From Torreya grandis (taxonomy: Eukaryota; Streptophyta; Pinopsida; Cupressales; Taxaceae): a DNA stretch of 64,000 nucleotides. Each line of letters opens with the position of its first letter. The first letter of the stretch is position 1. The notes under the pieces were generated by a model. The model ran no database searches. It saw nothing but the letters and a program-made list of their open reading frames with translations, and had not been told where the DNA came from. The stretch covers positions 2,451,501 through 2,515,500 of the forward strand of contig JARHVA010002006.1 of NCBI GenBank assembly GCA_037957365.1. The letters are read 5' to 3'. Positions 22,936 through 35,105 of this stretch are shown piece by piece. Position numbers and translations under genes: made by a program.

Positions 22936-25900
22936 ATGGATCACTATACACTTAGTGGAACTATATATAATTTAGGATATGGAAATATTAGTACACAAGA
23001 GGAATTTTTTCAAAAACCTTTTTCCAATGAAGTCATTTAGGAAGTGGATTATTATCCAGCTTACAACACTCAAATAAGAGAACAAAGGCAAGATCCTTTG
23101 ACCAATTATTTGGTTACCATACCTCCTTACATGGAGCAAGATCAAGAATATATAGTCTAATATTTAGATAGTGTACCATCAATTGCATAAGACATACAAC
23201 AATAACCTTATCATAGTATAATGCCATTGATCAATGATATAAAGGTTCAATCTCTGATAGACTTTCCCCATGATAATGTGATAGGTCTACCAAGAGTGCC
23301 TTATAGCATGAATTATTAGAATGATGAATATTCCTCTTTTAGCAACCCTAATACCATTATACCAATGTCATATCAAGATCTGTGCATGATTGTCATACAA
23401 AGTGGTCTCATGGAGGTATAATTCATTCAACTATAGATAGCATACCAGACATACCAAAACCTAGTGCATAATTTTAGCAATATGGCCATGTCAAATATAC
23501 CTTTTATTCAGTCACTCCCGTCAATGGGAGTCTTATTTGAGCTGACAGGCTAAGAAAATTAGGGTTTTGACCCACTTACACAAAACACTTTGATCAAAAA
23601 CATGTTCAATGCCCCAACCATCGAGTAAGTGTCTTCTACTTCTTGTAGAATAGTGAGAAAAACTTAGTGGACAATGTACAACCAATGTCCAATTTAGACC
23701 AAATTAGTGTTAACACATAAATACATAATCAACAACAAAATGTGCCTTTACCTAGCACCATTAGTGGTTTCCAAACTCATGGAATATGAATTTATATTTC
23801 CCAACCTCAACTAACTACCTCTAATCCTCAACCAATTACTTCTTCTACCACCAAAAAACAAGGATTAAATAGTCAACCAATGACCAGTGTCATGCCACAA
23901 TAGAATGTGATGAATCTTACTCCTTTCCAACAAGTGACTAGTAATATTCCATAATAGTAGGCACAATCTATTTTACCCATGCAATAGAGGTAAAACATAT
24001 TGTCACCTCAATAGGGGAAACTAATGTTCCACCTTGATAGATGGCAATGAACACACCTCTTCTTTCATAGGCTAACATGTTGATCCAAAACCAAATGATG
24101 TCTAACCAACAATGTGTAAATATTGGTCAAAAATAGATGCCAAATCTCCAACATTCATCTATTTCCCAATAGGGATTTGTGTAACTAGGAAGTTCTAATG
24201 TTCCTCAAGTACCTATTAGGCAATAAATACCTATCATGTAGAACATGCCACAAGTTTAAATATAAGGTCTTGGTTCACAAGTTCCCTCTTAATATCAAGA
24301 TTTGATTAGTCATAAACATATCCCTATTCAAACTCATTAGGCATAGTAAGGCCATATTTCTCCATCCCAACCATAGAATTCCCAACATCAAACCTACATA
24401 CCCAATCCCAACTAGAATATCACACCATAGTATGTGTAATTTCAAAAATCTCACCCTAATCTATGCATGTGTATTCCTAGTCCATTTCCTATCCAATCCA
24501 ACATTCCCCAAAAAATAACTCCATCATACCCTAGTCAAATTAATCCAATTTTAACCACCTAGCTTCCACCCCAATAGGTCAATATTCTAACTAATTTCCT
24601 TGAGTAAGAACTACAAAAAATGAAGGATGTAATTTCTACCATCCAAGCTAGGAAACAAGTCAAAGAGTTTAAGTTGGATAACATTTGTTCTTACCCTTTC
24701 AACATGGAGTACTTACAAATACCATTTCCTCTAGGATACGAACCACCAAAGTTTGACAAATACAAGGGGAAAGATGACCCCAGTGAACATCTGACAAAAT
24801 TCTTTGTTACATGCCAGCCAGTGGCTTATATCAACATATACTTGCTATTATTTCCAAGAAGTCTATAAGGATAAGCATTTAAATGGTTCTTAAATTTACC
24901 CAAGAATTTAGTATCTAATTTTGATGATCTTTTGGACAAGTTCAGACATTACTTCTCTTACAATATCAAGCATGATGTTTCATTAGTAGACTTGAAACAA
25001 GCCAAAAAAAACCATGAGAAAGCTTCACAAGATATTTGTAGTTGTGGAAATCCCTTACAAGTCAATTTACCCATAGTCTACCAAACAAAAAACTAGTTGT
25101 TGTGTTTACCAAAAACTTGCATAGTGATATATCTTACTATCTGGAGTTGTAATGTGCACATACATTTAAATCATTGACAAAGGTTTAGTGATTGAGAGAG
25201 TCCTTATTAACAAAGGGATCATTAAACTAACCTTGTCAAATTAGAATAAAAACTAGTATAGTGGTCAAAATCAACATCCAGTCTAAGCGCAATCATCTCA
25301 ATCAATATAGGCCAATAATAACGACAGACCCAAGAAATTCAATCACAATAAGAATGTTGTAGGTAATGGAGTAATAGATTTGTGGCATGTCTAAATGGTG
25401 CAATCACCATTTTCTCACCCTATACCACCTTTTCAAATCACTCCCAACCAATAACCTCTCCAGCAAACACAACATGCATAACAAGCTTAACAACTTAGAC
25501 CATTGCAACAAATGCAAAAACCTATGTCTTTGAAAAAATATATTCCATGAAGAAACATGCCTACTCATCATAACTTTCATAGCCTAGGAGAAACCATTGA
25601 ATTAATATTTTGGAAACTTGTTGTAGCTTACTTGATTAACTGGCTTACTCTAAAAGAGAAATTTCATCAAGGCAGGACATGCTAGAATGGTAAAGGCCAC
25701 ATGAATGCTATGAATTTCATTGGGTCAACAACCATAATTTATAGTGTTGTGTACAACTTAAACATATCATTAAAAATATGTTGGAAAATGGAGAGGTCAA
25801 ATTGGATCATGGAGCTTCCACCTCTAATCATAACCTTGACATTTATCAATATCTTTCTCTCCAACATATTAATCAATAACAAAAACAATAATGGCTAGTG

Positions 25901-26500
25901 CAACATCAACAACAATAGTATCAACAACCAAGGCCAAATCAATAGAATAAATAATGTCAAAACAATGGATAGAACCAAAGTTAAAATGGTGCAAACAACC
26001 AACAGACCTCTCAGGTAGTTGTACATGACTATAACGTAGTTATAGGCCATATTGTAGAAGGTCACATTAAAACTATTTCCATTAATTCAAGACCAAGTAC
26101 CCATCAGACAAGGCCATTTTTAATCATTCCCAACTAACCAACCTATGTTGGTAATCCTTCTTTGACCTAGGACTGCACACAAGTGAACCAACAAGTAGGG
26201 ATTCTCATGTTTAGACCTTATACAAATAACTTGTCATTATCCCATGACCTCATATAAGTGCACCAGCAACCAAGACTTATCCTACCTGGACCTCCTCCAC
26301 CATCATTTTTTAGTAACATTGGTCTTGTACATAATCTTGATTTTGTAATCACAACTTGGTAATCAAGGATTACCATACCAAGCCCACAACCATGTGCCAA
26401 TTTACCCATTATCCAACCAACCATTCTACCTCAGAAGAGGCCATTTCATGTTATCCAAGAAAGGACATTTGACATTGTGGAACAACTACAAAAGATGCCA
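22936..26500 (+). pseudogene. Element A gag, degraded
   Basis: The frame begins at ATG 22936 (MDHYTLSGTIYNLGYGN) and gives a Gln/Pro/Asn-rich N-terminal half with many stops. The gag core starts in the open stretch at 24620: EYLQIPFPLGYEPPKFDKYK, GKDDPSEHLTKFF. It continues WFLNLPKN-like text, SNFDDLLDKFRHYFSYNIKHDVSLVDLKQ to about 25010. A LKHIIKNMLENGEVKLDH segment (about 25758), in the position of the LK..I..LI..G motif, indicates the nucleocapsid end, but the knuckle cysteines are gone. After it the sequence is Gln/Asn-rich. The protein would form the particle shell. Confidence 0.75.
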
Positions 26501-26739
26501 ACATAAATCTCCATTTTATATTTTTTGCATACATCTACAATCTATAACAACATCTTGACAAAGTTCCTTGGTCACTCAAAAATTCCTAATGACATATCCC
26601 CTGACAAATTTCAAGCTTTGGTTAGACACCTCACTCCAACCCAACAAGTAACCTTCAATCAAAGCGATATGTCATCCCTCAGCCCTCTACATAATAATCC
26701 ATTATACATTAAAGTTTACATAATGAGTCATAAGTTAAA

Positions 26740-27070
26740 TACATCCTCATAGACAATGGATCAGGCCTAAATATTGTGTCTCTAAATATCATGAATCTTT
26801 TCATGTATATGATAATAGATCTCTAAGTAGAAACAATGACCATCAAAGCCTATGAAAATGAAGAATAAAAATCACAAGGCACCATTATCTTGCTAGTTAT
26901 CCTTGGGCCTTTGACCTATAATGCATTATGCCATGTGATAGATCTCGAGTTGTCATATAACATAATTTTGGGTAGACCTTTACATGAGATTCAAATGTCC
27001 CATCAACATTTCACTAGTGTATCAAATTCTCCAATTCAAGGATGGAGGTAACTATTCTAGGATATTTTCA
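26740..27070 (+). pseudogene. Element A aspartic protease
   Basis: The retropepsin active-site region reads DNGSGLNIVSLNIMNLF near 26754. It is followed by VETMTIKAYENEE, GTIILLVILGPLTYNALCHVI and DLELSYNIILGRPLHEIQMS (26960-27000). This is the order of Tat-type proteases, in which GRPWIH is the usual end motif. The first catalytic triplet is altered (DNG), and stops interrupt it. Confidence 0.75.
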
Positions 27071-28640
27071 TCCATACGAGCATTGTAAACATTTAATGGC
27101 TGAGTTCAAAGGCTATAACTACCCTTCTAGCATTAATCCATCTTCCAAGAAAGATAAGGGGAAAGCAATACTTCTCAATTTACCAAAGGACAACTACATT
27201 GACCCTACAACCCTTGATTCACTTTCCCACATGCCACCTATTGAAATGTCAAATCATTATACTACCTCAAATAATGGTCCAGAGAGTACTTAACCCATAA
27301 CACCTTTCACATTGCAAAGATTCCATAGAATCCCAAGTCCTTTGGAAGACCAAAATCCTAACCACTCATGCAATGGTAAAGAAATGGGAAAGGCTATCAG
27401 CATAGTCCATCACCTATCACTTTCATAGTAGCCTCTAGCCAAGAGAAAGACCCTCTTTAATGTGATGAATCATGGTTGTATAATGACAATTTGGCTGATT
27501 GTTACAAAAATTCTAAATATCCCATTCCTAATCAGATCATGATGAACCAAGACTATGAAGGAGGAGGCCTTAGGAAAAATCAATAGGGAACACTTGAGTT
27601 GATTTCTATGACTAATTACAAAATAACCTATGGACTTGGATTTAAATTACATGGGAGTGTCCCCATGTATCTTATTTGAGTTCCATCACCAATGACTAGT
27701 GATGAAGATGTCGACAGTGAAGCAGAGTCTGATCATAGCCAATTTGATGACTTAGCCCATACCAATTTGTTTGATAATAACACCATTTATACCCTTAGAC
27801 TAGTCATTCATCATAATCCATTACCATTGTATTATCCCCAATTGATAGACTAGGACCAACAAGAATATAACGTACTACTTGATGAGTTTTAGAATGATGA
27901 GGTCTTCTACAATTTTTTAGGCCTTAGGGACAATGTTCTGTTGGGAGACCATAAATTAAGGTTCTCAATCAACTTGGGTCCTGAATCCTATTTTGGAGAG
28001 TGGGTGAACACCCTTAACCAAAAGTAATAAAATAAAACATTGAGGTCCCAAAGTAAAAACCTCTTTAAGGCACTTTTGAACTAGGGAAAAAGTAAAGATA
28101 AAGACCAATTTAGTGGTAAAAACCTATTTTAAGTACCATTAGATGGGGATGTTCAACCTTATTTAAATATAGACTAGGAGTTCACCAATGATGAACTTGT
28201 CTATGGTCTAATTTTAGTCTTGAATATGAATAGGCTTTTGATCAAATCATTTAGGATACCAATGTTGACAAAATTGTCTTTGAATCTAAATTTAGTCTTG
28301 AAGAACAATAGGCATTTGATTAGATCATTTAAGAGTTTGAAATAACATTTGTTACATGACCATCCCTCCACTCAGGGGATTTTGATTGATCATTCCTAGG
28401 AGAACTTGAAGAACCAGTCCTAACAAAGGACTCTGGCATAGCCAAATAGTTCATACCTTTGCCCACTATTCTTGAAGATGGTTCAACCCTTCTAGTGGAA
28501 GACACATTAGAGGTTAACATCAGGACTCCAGCTAACCCAAAATGGATTAATATAGGCATGTCCCAAACTAAGGAGGAGCATGAATTCCTTACAACCCTAT
28601 TGAGGGAATTTAAAGTTATATTTTCATAGGCATATTCTCA
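27071..28640 (+). other. Element A protease-RT linker
   Basis: A degraded coding-like spacer of about 1.6 kb with acidic blocks (around 27700-27900 and 28180-28330, two similar EEQ-AFD-II repeats at about 28225 and 28300). A long region between protease and RT is usual in Tat elements. No domain recognised. Confidence 0.5.
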
Positions 28641-29830
28641 CATGCCTGGTTTGGACCTTGATTCGTTGTTCACCACCTTATGGTACATCCTGATGCCAAA
28701 CTAGTAAATCAAAAGTTACATAAAATTCATCCTTGTATTGTTGTATTAATAAATAAATATTTGGAAAAGCTCTTGGAAGAGAGATGTATTAGGCCAATCA
28801 ACTATTCTAAATGGATTTCCATTGTTGTTCCTATCAACAAAAAGCCATAAGGAATCATGATTTGTACTAATTTTAGGGACATTAATAAATCTTTCCCAAA
28901 TGATGACTTTTCATTTCCAAACATTGACATGATTGTCAAATCCACAATAGGTTATGAGGTGATTTCACTAGTGGATGTATTTTTAGGCTACAATCAAATC
29001 CAAATAACACCAAAAGACCAACACAAGATAGTGTTCACCACTCCATCAGGGACATTATGTTATTAGGTTATACTATTTGGTCTTAAGAACATAAGGTCAC
29101 CTATCAAAGATCCATGACAATTATATTTCAAAATATGATGCATGACATTATTGAACACTATGTTGATGACATACTAGACAAATCAAAGACCATGGTCGAT
29201 CATCCAAAAATATTATAGAGGATATTTGAGAAACTACATGAATACAAAGTTAGGATAAACCCTATAAAATGTGTTTTTGGCATCACATCAAGCAAATTTT
29301 TTGGATTCATTGTGTCTTGCATGAACATATAAGTCAATCCAGCCAAAGTATGAGCCATAACAAAGATGCCACCACTGACTAATTTAAAATAGCTCCATAA
29401 TTTGTTGGGTAAAATCTAATCCATCAGATGCTTCATATCTCAATTGGCCAACAAGTTCCATCCATTTACATGCCTACTAAATAAGGGTGTAACATTTCTT
29501 TAGGATGAAAATTGTTAGAAAGATTTTCAACAACTAAAGGATTATCTTACAAATCTACCAATTTTATTGCCTCCCATTTAAGGAAAACCATTCTTTTTAT
29601 ATTTGTCAACTACCGACAATGCCCTAGGGGCACTTCTATCTCAACATGATGAAAATGTAAAAGAGCATGTAGTATACTAAGTCGTACACTAGTCACATAT
29701 GAACATAATTATATGCCCATCAAAAAAGTGTGTCTCACTATGGTCTTCGCAACTCAAAAACTATGACACTACATGTTGAACAATAAGACCATGGTCATTT
29801 CAAAATTAGATACACTCTAGTATCTGATAT
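28640..29830 (+). pseudogene. Element A reverse transcriptase and first RNase H
   Basis: The RT reads in pieces: CIRPINYSKWISIVVPI-like text near 28790, then MICTNFRDINKSFPNDDFSF (28857), IDMIVKSTIGYEVISLVDVF, GYNQIQITPKDQHKIVFTTP and ILFGLKN. The catalytic-box equivalent is YVDDILDKSK at about 29160. The thumb/connection part gives NPIKCVFGI, SSKFFGFIVS and LNKGVTFL. The first RNase H begins about 29590 (FFLYLSTTDNALGALLSQHDE) and runs to about 29830. Stops and at least two frameshifts make it inactive. In life it would copy element RNA into DNA in the particle. Confidence 0.85.
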
Positions 29831-30033
29831 CTAAAATATATTTAAAAGTTTGTATGGCCAAATGGATCATGCTTCTCAATGATTTTGAGATAGAATATGT
29901 GAACTAGAAAGCCATCAAGGGGCAAGTTCTTCCAGATCAAATTTTTGAAGCACCCCTTGCAGACACAGATCCACTCACATTCTAATTTCCTAACGAATTC
30001 ATCACGACCATAATTGAAACACCTATTGAGAAG

Positions 30034-30373
30034 TAGTGGTAAAAGCTGTATTTTGATGGTTCATTCACAACACATGGATTGGGGGTAGGCCTTTTGTTTA
30101 TAACACCACAAGGGGATCTAATTCCTAAGTCATTCAGAATCAGTTTTCCTTGTACCAATAACATGACTGAATATGAAGCACTCATATCATGGATTTCATA
30201 AGATGTACAATGAAATATACATCATCTATAGGTTTATGGTGATTCACAGTTAATCATCAATCAAGTTATAGATCACTTTTAGACCAAAGATGACAAGTTG
30301 GCTCTGTACAAGGTGATGGTTGACAATCTAAAGTAGCAGATTTATGGCATCCAATTTGAGCATATACCAAGGG
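30034..30373 (+). pseudogene. Element A second RNase H (aRNH-type), cut by a microsatellite
   Basis: The sequence reads KLYFDGSFTTHGLGVGLLF, TPQGDLIPKSFRISFP, TNNMTEYEALI, VYGDSQLIINQVIDHF and GIQFEHIPRDNN. This is the type of additional RNase H that Tat-lineage elements carry after the original RT-RNase H. The Asp of FDGS, the Glu of EYEAL and the Asp of GDSQL are all visible. Downstream of RDNN the codons run into the (TAA)27 repeat at 30374, which breaks the polyprotein. Confidence 0.8.

Positions 30374-30454
<81 letters not shown>
30374..30454 (+). repeat. (ATA/TAA)27 microsatellite inside pol
   Basis: This is an uninterrupted 81-bp run of the trinucleotide AAT. In the pol frame it reads as poly-Asn (AAT) continuing the RDNN end of the second RNase H. 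In other frames it is poly-Ile or stops. Confidence 0.97.
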
Positions 30455-30799
30455 GATGCCATGGATACCATTGGATATTTGATTCAACAAATAGATATAG
30501 CCAAGGAATACCATTTTCTTGTTGATAATCTATTAGCGTTAGTTCATGAACCATCAACCATTGTAATCATCTATGATATTATTATTATTAGATCTCTTTG
30601 GTATTTAGAACTATATACCTATTTACATGACCATGTTTTACCACTAGACTTATCCAAAAAATAAACCAAAGCCTTCATCCACAATGTCCAATGTTATACC
30701 TTATTCTAACTAACCCTATACCACTATAGTTTTGATGAAACTCTACTTCATAATTTAACTTTGATAGAATCTTTACTATCATTATGGGAAGTTAATGAA

Positions 30800-31845
30800 G
30801 GGGCATGTGGATCCCACACTAGCAGGGACATCCTATCCAAAAAGCTCTTACATACTAGATATTATTAGCTAATAATGGTTGCAGGTGTAGCTGCATATGT
30901 TTAAAAATGTGATAAATGTTAATGGCATGCTAATCTGATTTATGCCATAGCTAAGAATTTAAAACCAATGTTGGCACCATGGCCATTTTCTACATGGGGC
31001 CTTGATCTCATTGGGAAGATAAACCCCACCTCTTCTGATATCCATAAACATGTCTTCACCTCCATATAATATTTTACTAAGTAGGTTGAAGATATACCCC
31101 TCACTTACCTGACTGGAAAGCAAATTTAAAAATTAATCTTCAACCATCTCATCAGCCACTATGGTATCCCTTCTAACAATATATCTGATAATGGAGGATC
31201 ATTCAAGAACAAGGATGTCAGAAAGCTATGTGCTGAGTACAAAATCAAACAACACTATTCCACGGCATATTAACCTCAAGGTAATAGCTAGGCCAAAGCA
31301 TAAAACAAAACCCTTGTCAACATCCTTAAAATGATTATCAATGTTGTCAATCACAATTTTCACCTTAAGATATTATATGCCCTGAATCAATCACAGCACT
31401 CCAACTGAAGCCACTCCATACTCACTTGTTTATGGCACTAAATCCATTCTTCCCGTTAAGATTGATTTACCTTCATTATGCATCTTTTTGAAGCATGTCT
31501 TGGATGATGAAGACTATCACGTAGCTTACCTGCAAGAATTGGAACTACTTGATCAAAAAATTCTTGGATGTAATAAACAACCTAAAGCATATCAAAATCA
31601 AATTCATGGTCAATATAATTAGCATGTGAAACACAGAGGCTTTGAGCTTGGTAATCTTGTCCTCAAAGAGAACTAAAAGAATACCACAATAGAAAAAAGC
31701 ATAAAGACAAGTTCAAACCCAACTGGGTAGGTCCCTTCATCATTATTATAGATTATGGTGCAAGAGCATATAGGCTGAAAACACTAGATGAGGATGAAAT
31801 TAATGATCCTATGAACATTATACACCTCAAGTAGTACTATGCTTG
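30800..31845 (+). pseudogene. Element A integrase and polyprotein C-terminus
   Basis: The zinc-binding end reads KCDKCWHANLI (about 30905). The catalytic core reads LAPWPFSTWGLDLIGKI (30975), HVFTSI-YFTK-VEDIPL, HYGIPSNNISDNGGSFKN (31160-31210) and CAEYKIKQHYSTAY, with both Asp positions of the DDE triad visible (GLDLIG and SDNGG). The tail reads KFKPNWVGPFIIIIDYGARA and YRLKTLDEDEINDP, ending IIHLK near 31830. No chromodomain follows. Stops interrupt it throughout. It would insert the cDNA into the host genome. Confidence 0.85.
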
Positions 31846-32225
31846 AGTGATTTGATATATTTTCTATGAAGACCATTTCAAGTTATGCCATATTATCAAT
31901 ATTTTTTTGTATTGTATCTTTCTACCATTCTATTACCCTATCAAACTACCATCCTATCACTTTCCTTATCACTTTTCTTATCACTCTTTTATTCTACCAT
32001 TTTAACCTAGCACCCTAACATGTTTTGATCCTACCCACCTATCTCATTTGACCTTGGTTCATCTACTTATTTCATGCTTTCAGCATGAAGAATCTGATCA
32101 ATTTCAACAATTATTTCAAGATTTCTCGACAAAGGAAATATTTTACATTAGTAGGAAATTTTTTTGGTAGTTGTATCCTTCATTTATTGTTATATTCTAT
32201 ATCATGTTTGTTTGTGTGAGCCTTA

Positions 32226-32370
32226 TTATAACTGCCTATGGTAAAATTAGTGTTTCATCAGTCTTAATACTAAATATAACCACTTATGGGAAAATTAGTA
32301 TCATTGATCTAATCTAGTGTATCCTAGTTATAACTACCTATGGGCAACATTCATTTATTGTGCCTTGACA
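32226..32370 (+). repeat. Imperfect repeat ATAACNACNTATGGGNAAAATTAGT (3 copies)
   Basis: Copies at about 32231 (aactgcctatggtaaaattagt), 32273 (aaccacttatgggaaaattagt) and 32332 (aactacctatgggcaacatt). The core is close to that of the 33640-33995 array. Confidence 0.65.
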
Positions 32371-33639
32371 TACCAACTAGCCATTCCTATGTCATATTGT
32401 GCCACTGTGCTAACTATGCCTATTTTGTTTGAATTAATTGATACACTAGTCATATTCCTCCACTAAAAGGTGGAACTACTTTGACTTGAGGCCATTTTGG
32501 GACTATGTGGGCCATGCTCAATTCTTGTTGAGGTTAGATTTGTTCCCTTTTACCATAACACTCTCACCATTTTGTAAGCATCCTGTTCAAATTTTCCATG
32601 CCCTCACCATTTTGTAAGCTTGGACCATTTAATATCTCATCATTCTCAATCGAGATGAGATAACTAGAAAATTTCAAAAAAAACACATTTGCAAAATCCT
32701 TTAGAAAAAACCAAAAACATTGATCACTTATTTGCCTTAAGGATTTAGGGAACCCTCACTAAGTCAAAATAAATCACTTGTCACTTAGTTTCCCCATCCT
32801 TTTTGGCCTTTTATCCCATGTTCTCTCTATTTTATGAGTTCATTCCTATTCTTCTATAACATCCATCATGTTTTCATCTTATCATCATTTTCTTCCCATT
32901 TCCTGGGAGAACTATATTCAGCTTAAAGTTTTGTTCTATATATCATCCATAGAACTATGTAGGCAACATCCACTTGCCTAGTGCATATGGAGACAACTTG
33001 GCCACCCCCCTCTCTTTTCTTTTGTTCCCCCATTATGTTTGTTTGTTAAGTTGTCACCTATTTTCTAGGGGAAATGTTTGTTGCATTTTTTGTACTAACA
33101 TTGGGGCTAACTATTATTTGTTTCTTTGTTGTTTGTTTATTTATGTGCCTATTTATTTGCCTTTCACACTATTGCCTTGATTCAAGTCTATGTGTGTTCA
33201 TTAGGTAATTCCTTATGCACTTATTCTTGAATCCATCCATATGCATATGTCTACATTATCATCATGGTTTTTATCATTGGTGCATTATTTTCCATTGAGT
33301 ATTGGATCATAGGAGTCAATCTTTATGTACATTGTGGCCAAGTCCTCATGATGTTCTATCACGATGCCTACCATTAAGTGTTATAGAAAAATTTATCTTT
33401 GAGAGGCCTAAATAACAATGGTAGTATCAACATCTCCTTAGAACCAGCACTAATATTAATCCTGATCCAATCCCAATCATATCCTAAATAGAGTAATTAA
33501 ACAATGAAATAATTTTAACCTCTATTAGTTATACCGAGCATCTCCATACTAGCAGGTTGTCCCAATTCATCTTTATCCTTTGTATCAAGTTATCATCATC
33601 ATGTTTTCAATCATAAAAAATTAATCACGTTTTCCATAA

Positions 33640-33995
33640 TCAAGGTCCAATGATTATAACCACCTTTGAGCAAACCATTTTACACTATTCCACCTACATT
33701 CTCAATGATTATATCCACCTTTGGGTAAATCATTGTGTTGTCATCAATTCTAATCATTTACTTTTTTCTACCCAATTGAGGCATGTTGTTATCCTATTTG
33801 TCTATCCTAACTGGGGTAGCTCCATCTTCTCAATGATTATAACCACCTTTAGTCAAATCATTGTGTTATCATACCACATTGCTACTATTAGGGTACAATG
33901 CCTTTGGGCAAACCATTGTATACCATCCCACCTTCATTCTCAATGATTTTGACTAACTTTGGCCAAATCATTATTTTATCATCCCATCATCTTCA
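33640..33995 (+). repeat. Tandem CAATGATTATAACCACCTTTGGG..AAATCATT repeat (4-5 copies)
   Basis: Copies start at about 33649, 33703, 33832, 33898 (partial) and 33941. Each reads caatgattat(a)accacctttgggcaaatcatt with changes, then often gtgttatcatccc. Spacing is irregular (54 to 130 bp). Confidence 0.75.
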
Positions 33996-34173
33996 TTTGT
34001 TCAGTCTCCTCATCTCGCTTCTTTCTTTCAAGGGATTGTTTGCCAACACTTTTTCTAACCACTCCCTTGAGGGGACAACTACAGTTCATTCATCACTGTT
34101 CAAGTCATGAGCACAAGACCATTTTATTCTTCAAAAAGATGTTATTATGCTTACAACTTGCAATGCTTTTCCA

Positions 34174-34186
34174 AACAAGGGAAAAC
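34174..34186 (+). other. Element A polypurine tract
   Basis: AACAAGGGAAAAC lies immediately before the 3' LTR start TGTAGACATC. Confidence 0.8.
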
Positions 34187-35105
34187 TGTAGACATCTAAA
34201 ATTGGCCACCAATGGATTTATACCAAACTTTAGAGAAAATTTTACCAACCTTTGAAAATCTAGCCTAAGAATCTCTAAGAATCTCAAATTTTGCTTCATA
34301 ACCATGCACATAAATAAATATGGCCCATAAATAAATTAAATTGAACAAATGCACAAATCATTTAATTCAAAATCTTGAAAATATTTAAAATGACTAACAA
34401 TAATTAATTAACATCAAATCCTAATCAAATCCTAATTGAATTCATCCATGAGCAATTAAATCAATTATCAAAAAGGGAAATTTAAAAATCAATAAATATC
34501 CTAGGTTGTCATCATTAGCTTTTATGAGTTGTCCAAAATCACAAATGTCCCACCCATGCTTATTCCATGTCAATCATGACCATTTGACACCTTTTAACCC
34601 TATTGGGGTTAACTAAGCCAACCAAGGTTAGGATTTAGCACATTCCAAGTCATTTCAAAGCCTATAAAAGCAAGCCTAGAGCTCTTCATTTAGGGAGCTT
34701 GGATGACAGTAATGTTATAATGCAATATTTTATTCATGAAGCAAATGCATAGTGTTATAATGTCAAAATTGAGCCAAACCAAGCCATTTTCAAACCATAT
34801 CAAACAACATCAGGATAAAGCCAAGCCAACCATGGTGTTAAGAGGAGATGGAGATAGCCAAACCCCATTGATGAATACTTTTGAGCACAATCTGAGGAAG
34901 CCAACAAAGAGATCTCTTGGATCAAACAAGGAAGGTGAGGAAGTTGTCATTTATTTGCATTTTAGTTGTGTTTTCAATTGGTTTGTTCACTATGCTCCCC
35001 TCATGATTTAGGCCTATACATGTTAGATTGTTTAGTGTGTTGATTTCATTATTTTTGGAACTAACACTATACTAACCTTCTCTCTCGAGTCAAATTCCTT
35101 GATCA
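34187..35105 (+). repeat. Element A 3' LTR (919 bp)
   Basis: It starts TGTAGACATCTAAAATTGG and ends gatca. It aligns with 19174-20073. It carries an extra segment around 34300-34325 (cttcataaccatgcacataa). An open frame of 91 codons at 34736 is not conserved in the partner LTR and is not taken as a gene. Confidence 0.9.

Larger units (their letters stand above)
31846..34173 (+). other. Element A 3' untranslated region
   Basis: A non-coding stretch of about 2.3 kb between the end of pol and the polypurine tract. It holds at least two groups of imperfect repeats (about 32226-32370 and 33640-33995) and a duplicated accattttgtaagc word at 32570 and 32610. Repeat-prone 3' regions are known in Tat elements. 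Confidence 0.65.
19174..35105 (+). mobile_element. Element A: full-length Tat-like Ty3/gypsy retrotransposon (15.9 kb)
   Basis: The plus-strand order is LTR, primer-binding site, long leader, gag, protease, RT with RNase H, a second RNase H, integrase, repeat-rich 3' untranslated region, polypurine tract, LTR. A second RNase H downstream of the usual one, with a TNNMTEYEAL motif, is a mark of the Tat lineage. All genes are broken by many stops. The two LTRs align from end to end but differ at many positions and by several indels, so the insertion is ancient. It lies inside the gag of element B. I could not confirm a clean 5-bp target duplication (gaatt on the left, tggaa on the right). Confidence 0.88.

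Noticed and set aside
30266..30664. Open frames of poly-Tyr, poly-Leu and poly-Ile across 30374-30454
   Set aside because: They are readings of the (TAA)n microsatellite in different frames and have no conserved flanks.
34736..35011. A 91-codon frame at the end of the A 3' LTR as a gene
   Set aside because: The frame is not kept in the partner LTR, and the region is a promoter/terminator repeat.
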